Part shown: piece after piece, positions 57,901-64,000 of the stretch
How the letters are laid out: each line of letters opens with the position of its first letter
Numbering within the stretch: position 1 is the first letter of the stretch
Assembly (NCBI GenBank): GCA_946406115.1
Contig: OX291543.1
Location: 622,501-686,500 of the forward strand
Length of the DNA: 64,000 nucleotides
From: Apoda limacodes
Taxonomy: Eukaryota; Arthropoda; Insecta; Lepidoptera; Limacodidae
Direction of reading: 5' to 3'
The notes under the pieces: model-generated
The model's input: the letters and a program-made list of their open reading frames with translations, nothing else
Databases searched by the model: none
What the model was told of the DNA's origin: nothing
Program-made: the position numbers and the translations under genes

Positions 57901-58624
57901 TAACAAATTAGCCCTGGCATGAGCGCGATGATGGCTATCAACTGATAACCTAACAGGGTTAAATACATATAAGTAATTGTCGTTTTTTGCTAAATTAGAA
58001 GAGACAAAACGTTAGTCAGGCAGTAAATAACATCATCAAACTCGCGACAGAGATCGACTACAGATTTAGCCGTACACTCTCGACAAACGGATTCAAGCGA
58101 AGGAACCAGCCAGATGTAACAAATTTTCAACAATCCGTTTTTAATTTATAATTACGTAGCAGTATTTGGGCTACCAAGTGCCGGGAAATCGTCAAAAAGT
58201 TAATAGAAAAAAATATGTTGTGTAGCTGACCGACACTCGTTACATTGTTCATTTTGACGATATAATGTGTGCAGGTAACAAATGACACCGCACCCGTAAT
58301 GACCACCATTACCATCGATCTGCTCCGTATCAAATGCTTTTAGAATCATGCTTTTAACATGCGCATTTAATTAAGTTAAAAAGCGCATGAGTTGCTAACG
58401 AAATCCTGTATTCACATTCTACGAAAAAAAAAATATAAATACAATCTTTCACTAGTGGAAAATCCTCGATACCAAACAGCTTAGACATGTTTTATACACA
58501 GAAACGTTATATTTATGAGGGTAGTTGGTAAAGCGTAAGTTTAGAAGCGGTGATAGAACGAGAATAGCGTAGTAAAGGGCTAATGTGTCAAGTTAGGATA
58601 TCGGAGCGGGATTCTCGCCGGTAC
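54913..58624. other. Long intron without a recognised element
   Basis: The only structured items are a hairpin at 56130-56171 and a CpG-rich spot at 57228-57290 (GCGCCGGCGCCGC). The latter has an acceptor-like CGTCGCAG on the minus strand but no frame that fits the exon phases. Confidence 0.4.
56130..56171. other. Stem-loop, 42 bases
   Basis: GATTGGCTGATCCTTGCTT, loop GTAG, AAGCAAGGGTAAGCCAATC. Eight plus nine pairs form, with one two-base bulge and one wobble. Its role is unknown; it may be a relic of a small inverted-repeat element. Confidence 0.5.
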
Positions 58625-58705
58625 CTGGTATCGGAGCGGAATGGACGGCAGGACAGCGGCAGGCCACAGCTCAGCCGCAGGGGTCAGCGGCGCCATGCCA
58701 GCCAC
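58625..58705 (-). CDS. RNF38: Probable E3 ligase exon
   Basis: The donor TACCAG|GTACCG is at 58624. The acceptor GCGATGCAG precedes GTGGCTGGC at 58705. The 27 codons encode VAGMAPLTPAAELWPAAVLP and SIPLRYQ, open in phase 0 with no stops in a clear GC spike. The pyrimidine tract before the acceptor is poor, so the true 5' border could lie a little further upstream (the frame stays open to about 58777). Confidence 0.65.
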
Positions 58706-59370
58706 CTGCATCGCGGACGCTCTTCGCTTGTACCACGCAATACTCACATTTCGCACAATTTGGGACAAGTCAAGCATTTAGTGTCTCTTTCTAACCTTTT
58801 AACATTTTATGACTAAACCTAGTATATTAAATTTTCCCTATAACCATTTTATACCGTCCCAATTTGTACAAAATATTCATTTAAATACGCAACATACGAT
58901 GTTAAATAACTTAAAATTAAATCTGATACTAAACTTAAAACAATACTTTATATGCTATGCCCAGATTCATAATATCTGAATAGTTTTCTTCTTATTACAA
59001 AATCTGACTAAATAATTGAAACAAAAACAATATCAACTAACATCTTGTAGGTTATTTTTTTTTAATTTTGGTCAGATTTTGCTGACAATACCTATTTTGT
59101 AACATACTGTATGTTATAAAGTGTTCCAGTGCATTTCTCCAAAACATAAGTTGATTTTAGAATCCCTCTATAAAATTTAAATATTAAAAATGTTATGGGT
59201 ATATGGAGTGCTTTGAAAACACGCCTCAAGGTAAATAAGTTAAAACAACGTTTTTATTAAGAGAACAATAACTTTCTGCTTAGAAACATAGTTTTGAATG
59301 AAGAAAGTAAAATTGGTCACTCTATACACCCGAGGTGGCAAAATCGCAGTTATCACACACACAAACATAC

Positions 59371-59514
59371 CTGAGTCCGCTGCGGATGGTCTCTGTGTGG
59401 GTGCGCCGGGTGCGCGTGCGCGTGTGGGTGTGCGTGAGGATGTGGGTGTGGGTGTTGGTGTGGCCAGCCCATGCCACCACCCAGCGCGCCCAGACGAGCG
59501 CCTCGGAGAGACAT
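59371..59514 (-). CDS. RNF38: E3 ligase exon: His/Pro/Ala repeat
   Basis: The acceptor CGCACAG precedes ATGTCTCTC at 59514, and the donor ACTCAG|GTATGT is at 59370. The 48 codons start MSLRGARLGALGGGMGWP and then run as His-Pro and Ala-His alternations, a low-complexity region. Phase 0 on both sides. Confidence 0.88.
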
Positions 59515-59884
59515 CTGTGCGTGTTACGAAAATGTAAGCTTTAGATTAGGTATCTGAAAATTTTACAAGTGCCTAAGTTCTTTATTGCATATCCTTCTGG
59601 GTATTATGAACACGACAATAGAATATACATTACCAAAAAATATTTTTTCGACAATTTAGCGACATTTAATAATTACCTATATGTAACACCTAGAAATTAT
59701 TTTTGTAATGATTAAAAAACCTACATTACAAAATTTAACAACTAAAGCTAAACATAAGCCTAGCCTAGCCAAGCTGCCTTAATAACCTGTCGTTATATCG
59801 TAATCGCAAACAAAAAACACTTTTGAATTAGGATAATGATGAGAATGGTTTTAATATATACAAATAGATTAATGATAGACAGAC
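59515..59884. other. Intron of the E3 gene
   Basis: AT-rich, nothing recognised. Confidence 0.5.
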
Positions 59885-59984
59885 CTGATTGATGTCGAGG
59901 AGCAGTGGTGTGTGATGCGCGTGCGCGGCGTGCTCGTGCGCCCACGCGCCCGACGCACTGTTTGTCATGTACCGCACACGACGG
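59885..59984 (-). CDS. RNF38: E3 ligase exon
   Basis: The acceptor GTTGCAG precedes CCGTCGTG at 59984, and the donor ATCAG|GTCTGT is at 59884. One base completes a Val codon from the exon at 62965-63040, then 33 codons read RRVRYMTNSASGAWAHEH, HHTPLLLDINQ. LLLDINQ corresponds to the short conserved MVDIH-type block of vertebrate RNF38. The track ORF in the other phase is not the product. Confidence 0.87.
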
Positions 59985-60919
59985 CTGCAACACGACACAG
60001 GACTACTTACTATTGCTTACAATAATCAAAGCGGTGTTGTAGCAGTTACATAGAAGTTCATACTTTATTAGAATGTGTCATCTGAAAGGCGCACATGACA
60101 CTAGTGAAATGCTCGTAAGTGTGTATCTAAATTAAAGACTAAACAGTCAAACGTTGTACACACACATGCAGTGGGTTAACGCGCTAAGATACCTACGCTA
60201 ACTAGCGCCACCGTCACATGTTTCTAATTTGCACAAGAATTTAAGAAAAGTGTTCAATTATAAAGTTTAAAGTACAGATAAACTACTTTTAGAATGTGTA
60301 GTGAGCAGGAAATTATACACTGGCACGCAAAAATTTTTATTTATGATAAAAGTGGCCACTTCTATCATTAATGAAAATTATGGCTGAAATGTAAACAGTA
60401 GTTAATCTAATACTAATTGTTCGGTTAAGATAAGCGTGTTACGTCACTCATTTTGCTGTGACAGTGACCTTGGTCTAGGCACGCCGAAACGCATGTCGGC
60501 AGTGCGAATATCCTAATTTATACGGAAGCGCGGTCGACGTTAGACGAATACACACGGTTGCGCAGCATGCGGTTGAGTACGCAGAATACCTATCTGAACA
60601 CTGCCGTGATCTGGTTGCTGATCTGTAGGGGATCTCGTCGCGCCCAAACCTAGGAACGTCGGTACTACTGAGTAGGCTGCCGGTGTTGGATGTTCCCAGG
60701 TTTGCAACGCGTTGAAGGCTTTGGGCCTGCCAATGGAGGAGTGGTCTTTGGTGTTGGACGTGAGGAGCCTGTTTGAGTGCTCCCACGGGAAGGACTCCGA
60801 CCCCCCCCCCTCCCCTTTCCCAAATTTGGTGGGTTTTTTGAAGGATGAGTGTCGCTGGGTGGATGAGTATTGAGTGTGGTGTATTTCCTGATCACATGAA
60901 GTACAGTTAAATTATACCT
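59985..60919. other. Intron with an unassigned GC-rich block
   Basis: Bases 60470-60895 are GC-rich, with a C-run at 60803-60815, and hold two overlapping minus-strand ORFs (103 and 76 codons, the latter Pro/Arg/Ser-rich). I recognise no domain; it may be a retrotransposon leader or ORF1 fragment. Confidence 0.35.
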
Positions 60920-61900
60920 ATATTTAAATCAGTTAGTACTACTGACCTGTCTAACTTTAGACCAATTTCTATACTACCTCTTTCTATTAATTTTTTTGAA
61001 AAACTGATCTTAAATCAATTGAGTATTTACTTTAGTTCACTGCTAACTTGTAAACATTGTGGATTTATAAGGGGTCGCTCACAACCGATGTTGGTGTTGA
61101 ACTTATCCAGCACATATTTGATGCTTGGGAGGACTCGATGGCTGCCTTGGGTGTTTTCTGTGATCTATCTAAGACATTCGATTGCGTCCAACATGAAACT
61201 CTGATCAGGAAATTACAACACTATGGTATTAAGAGTACTGCACTTAATCTAATTAGCTGATATCTGGGCAGAAGAATAGAATAAAAGACAGCTTGACATA
61301 AATGGGCAGCGCTCCCCTAGATCAAACATTGACATTGGTGTTCCACAGGGTCCCATTTTTGGGCCATTCCTATTTCTTATATACATTATTGATTTGCCGT
61401 TGGTTGTAAATGATAGTCATGAGATAGTGTTTTTCACTATTATTTAAACTTAAAAAACGCGAATCTATTTAAAGAATGTTAATTACTGTCTGACTAAAGT
61501 TGTCCACTGGTTCAGCATGAAAACTTTACTCCTTGACAGTAAGAACCAGTGTATTTGTAAACGGGGAGCAGTTAGATATTGTAGATAATACAGTATTCTT
61601 AGGTATTACCCGAGACACAAAGCTTCAGTGGAGCACATATATAGCTAGATTGGCGAATAGGCTTAGTTCTGCAGCATAAGCGGATAAAAAGATTCGTTAA
61701 TTTACGGACGAAGCTACTGCCCGGATAGTATACTTCAGTTACTTTCATAGCGTGATGGCCTACGGTATTTTGCTATAGGGACACGCCGCTGATATTCAAA
61801 CAATCTTTGTGCTGCAGAAGAGGGCTGTTCAAGCAATTTACAGTCTATCCCATAGACACTCTTTAAGAGATAAATTTAAGAAAATCAAGGTGTAAAACTT
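60920..61900 (+). mobile_element. LINE (CR1-like) RT remnant, plus strand
   Basis: Frames give TDLSNFRPISILPLSINFFE, WIYKGSLTTDVGVELIQHIF, LGVFCDLSKTFDCVQHETLI (motif A), RKLQHYGIKSTALNLIS, NIDIGVPQGPIFGPFLFLIY (motif B) and later YFHSVMAYGILL with LQKRAVQAIYSLSHRHSLRD. The YADD box is lost. Several stops and frameshifts. Confidence 0.8.
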
Positions 61901-62964
61901 ACCGTTTCGGTATACAGAGTGTAACGCAAAAGCCCCAAATCCCTAAAGGGGGCAAGAGTTTTCTGAAAACGTACGTGCATAACTACCTAGCTAATTTTTT
62001 AAATAGGAAGTTACAAATGTTTTTAATTCAGTGTTTTAGTAAATGGAGGTTACTTTGAACCATTTTTGTGAATTAAGCTAGCTACGTACATAGGTAATTA
62101 ATTAATGTTTGAAAAAGAAGATAAGTACAGTGTTAGTAAATGTACCTATGTCACTGAACCATATTTGTTAAAACTGAAAATTTTTAATGCAGTGTTTAGT
62201 GAAATAAATAAGTAAGCTGCTGGTAAAGTTTTTTAGGTGAGTAGGTAGCTTTTAGTCATCCTTTTTTTTTGCTGATATACTATTTTTGCGTAGCGTCGCA
62301 CAAATTCGCGTTTTGACGCCGAAAAAAGTAACAGGAACTCATAAACGACAGGACGTCTTACACGTTGTATGTAATTATTGTGTAACTGGGGTCGTACGAA
62401 TTTAAAAGTGCTAGATTCTCATAAATTAGCGGGTGGCATATTCTAATGTTCATTAAACTTTGTGGTCAAGTCAAATCGAAAAATTATTTTATGAAATTAG
62501 TATTAAAAACTGAAATGCCGATTTTCAGTGTGAAACTTTGAATAGGAAATTTCATAAGTTACAGTTTTTGTATACACGATTATATTGTAATAATTATTGC
62601 CGAGATACTTTTTTCCAAGATGGCGGCGCGAGCACAACCAGTATCGATGGGGACTTTTAGTATGCACAACGGGAGGTCTTAATAAACATGTACACCAAAA
62701 TTCAAAACTCAAAATTCAAAACTCTACCAATTAATGTTTTTTCATTTTCTAATTTGATTGGACTAATAAAGCATTTGAATTTGATGAAATTTGGCATGAA
62801 GATAGTTTAGAGTCCCGAGAAAGGACAAAGGCTATTTGAAAACGTCAAGTATGAGTCCGTTCGGTCGAAATTCTACATCGATAACTTAATTTAGGGGGGT
62901 GGGGTGGAACCGCGGGTAAAAGCTAGTTAGCTATTCTTTGACAAAGGTTATTTTGGTTACTTAC
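61901..62964. other. Intron with repeat ends
   Basis: About 62785-62926 is a reverse-oriented relative of the 51545-51745 repeat and ends CCGCGGGTAAAAGCTAG|T. CCAAGATGGCGGC at 62617-62629 matches the YY1/Pho-type core, of unknown relevance. No gene. Confidence 0.4.
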
Positions 62965-63040
62965 ACTGAGGGCGGCTGGTAATGATGCCTGTGTGTCCGC
63001 CGCTCCACGGGCGGCGCCTGCGCTGACACATTGCTGTCAC
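62965..63040 (-). CDS. RNF38: E3 ligase exon (most 5' exon found)
   Basis: The acceptor GTTTGCAG precedes GTGACAGC at 63040, and the donor CTCAGT|GTAAGT is at 62964. The first two bases end a codon from an exon outside the window. The 24 codons read DSNVSAQAPPVERRTHRHHY, QPPS, and two bases carry over to the exon at 59984. This frame is chosen because it alone joins the next exon without a stop. Confidence 0.82.
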
Positions 63041-63633
63041 CTGCAAACGACACACTTCTTTAATTCTTAACCACTGTAGTCGTTTTCTTTACGTTTTTAA
63101 GTGTATCATCGATCAATTACCACCATACTTAATAAGTAAACCATAGAGCAACTCGGCATCCTGACGCGGCCAGGACTCAGGAGGAGAAGCGCCATTGAGT
63201 CTTAATGTCGTACAAAATAATCACTTTTTGCAGGCCCTGCTTACGACGCCCCCGGCCCGCACTGAACACGCCCCACGCCTTGATCGCTCAGTTCAGTACC
63301 CAGATACTGATATTTTTTTTATGAAATATGCTACATTATATTTCCGTCCTCAATATCCGGAATCCATAGTTTAGTCAAGCACCTGTCTTTTAGCGTTAGT
63401 TCCTCTAGGCAATTTTCTCCCTTCTACTTCCGGCGCCCTGTCACCCGCAGTTTCGGTGGGGATAATGCCGGCGACCTGCTGCCAGGCAGTAAGTCTTTGC
63501 TTTATTGCGTTAACACCTCTTGGCAAATATTATTATATATAGAAATAAATAAATAATTATATTAATTAATAATATTCAATAAATAGTTTCATATTTTAAA
63601 ATATAAAGTGAAATTTGAATTCCTCCTTTCATT
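63041..63633. other. Stretch right of the last exon found
   Basis: GC-richer at 63165-63290 and 63400-63490 (GACGCCCCCGGCCCGCACTG, CTTCCGGCGCCCTGTCACC). No exon with matching phase was found, so the E3 start should lie outside. Confidence 0.35.
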
Positions 63634-63783
63634 ATGGAGAATGAAAATTGCAACGATGCGGACGTACATCAAAGTGACGGTCAAAGCGAAATCGACCACG
63701 TGTCACGAAAAAGAAATCGTTCTCCAAGTTCATCGTGCAGTGATTCATCGGCGGATTCTGGGGTAGAAAAGAAAAGGTCTTAA
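63634..63783 (+). CDS. Ser/Arg-rich short ORF, unknown (possible retroelement 5' ORF)
   Basis: The ATG at 63634 opens 49 codons: MENENCNDADVHQSDGQSE, then SRKRNRSPSSSCSDSSADSG, VEKKRS and a stop. An acidic head and an RS-like tail suggest a disordered nuclear protein start. A second plus-strand frame (63814-63996, LGLRPPPDASTVVKQLSNYP) follows 30 bases later, possibly the same gene after a frameshift or an intron. It is transcribed opposite to the E3 gene. I do not recognise it. Confidence 0.3.
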   Translation: MENENCNDADVHQSDGQSEIDHVSRKRNRSPSSSCSDSSADSGVEKKRS

Positions 63784-64000
63784 CATGTAAGTGATTAACA
63801 ATTATAATTTTTATTGCAACAAGTGGCCTTTTTGAAACAATTAATTTCCCACAAACATGAACCTCAACCGCCCAGACTTTCAACCGTGGGCAACATAATT
63901 AACTTGCCATCAAATTCGAATGATAACGATTTAGGCCTTCGCCCGCCGCCTGATGCAAGCACGGTAGTTAAGCAACTATCCAATTATCCGATTTGACTGT

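Noticed and set aside
62617..62629. CCAAGATGGCGGC as an alternative promoter of the E3 gene
   Set aside because: It is a single YY1/Pho-type match inside an intron with no initiation signal or conservation to support it.

Overview
The window is eukaryotic, AT-rich and crowded with transposons, and the repeat set points to a moth or butterfly (Lepidoptera). The evidence is a tRNA-derived SINE with the tail usual in that order, jockey elements with a shared 3' end, Helitron-like elements running from TCTATACTAATATT to a GCGGGCGAAGCCGC hairpin and CTAG, plus BEL/Pao, Polinton, mariner and hAT remnants. The species cannot be named from this sequence.

The only host gene I can assemble lies on the minus strand and spans about 36 kb (27132-63040): an RNF38/RNF44-type RING-H2 E3 ubiquitin ligase. 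I find 13 short GC-rich exons. Together they total 1322 bases (2 bases completing a codon plus 440 codons including stop), and the reading frame stays open across every junction. The C-terminal conserved region, the complete RING-H2 finger and the stop codon are present; the first exon or exons lie to the right of the window. Two exons (40032-40061 and 58625-58705) are less certain than the others. The introns hold most of the repeats listed here.

Layout. 1-1800: ORF1 (gag-like) of a jockey-type element, minus strand, running off the left edge. 1800-2800: Ty3/gypsy pol remnant. 2960-5930: decayed jockey EN+RT copy carrying a SINE. 7330-17440: remains of a Polinton/Maverick, a virus-like DNA transposon. 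It has two small plus-strand ORFs, then protease, major capsid, core-like, penton-like, integrase and one unknown gene on the minus strand. Its capsid gene is split by a 5,047-bp BEL/Pao retrotransposon with 276-bp LTRs and a TTTAC target-site duplication. 17980-18760 and 31535-32304: two copies of one repeat in opposite orientation. 22400-23710: second jockey copy. 23700-27130: 3' flank of the E3 gene. 27132-63040: the E3 gene, whose introns hold LINE copies (28130-29880, 40320-42298, 45620-46080, 60920-61900), Helitron-like elements, a mariner (36471-37456), two hAT-like remnants and several minisatellites (38-, 47-, 49- and 59-bp units). The right edge holds an unassigned Ser/Arg-rich ORF.

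Apart from the E3 gene, nearly every coding stretch is broken by stops, frameshifts or deletions, so the transposon genes are relics. The most informative part is the nested Polinton/BEL locus; the least explained parts are the two small plus-strand ORFs at its left end, the inverted repeat pair, and the repeat arrays inside the introns.
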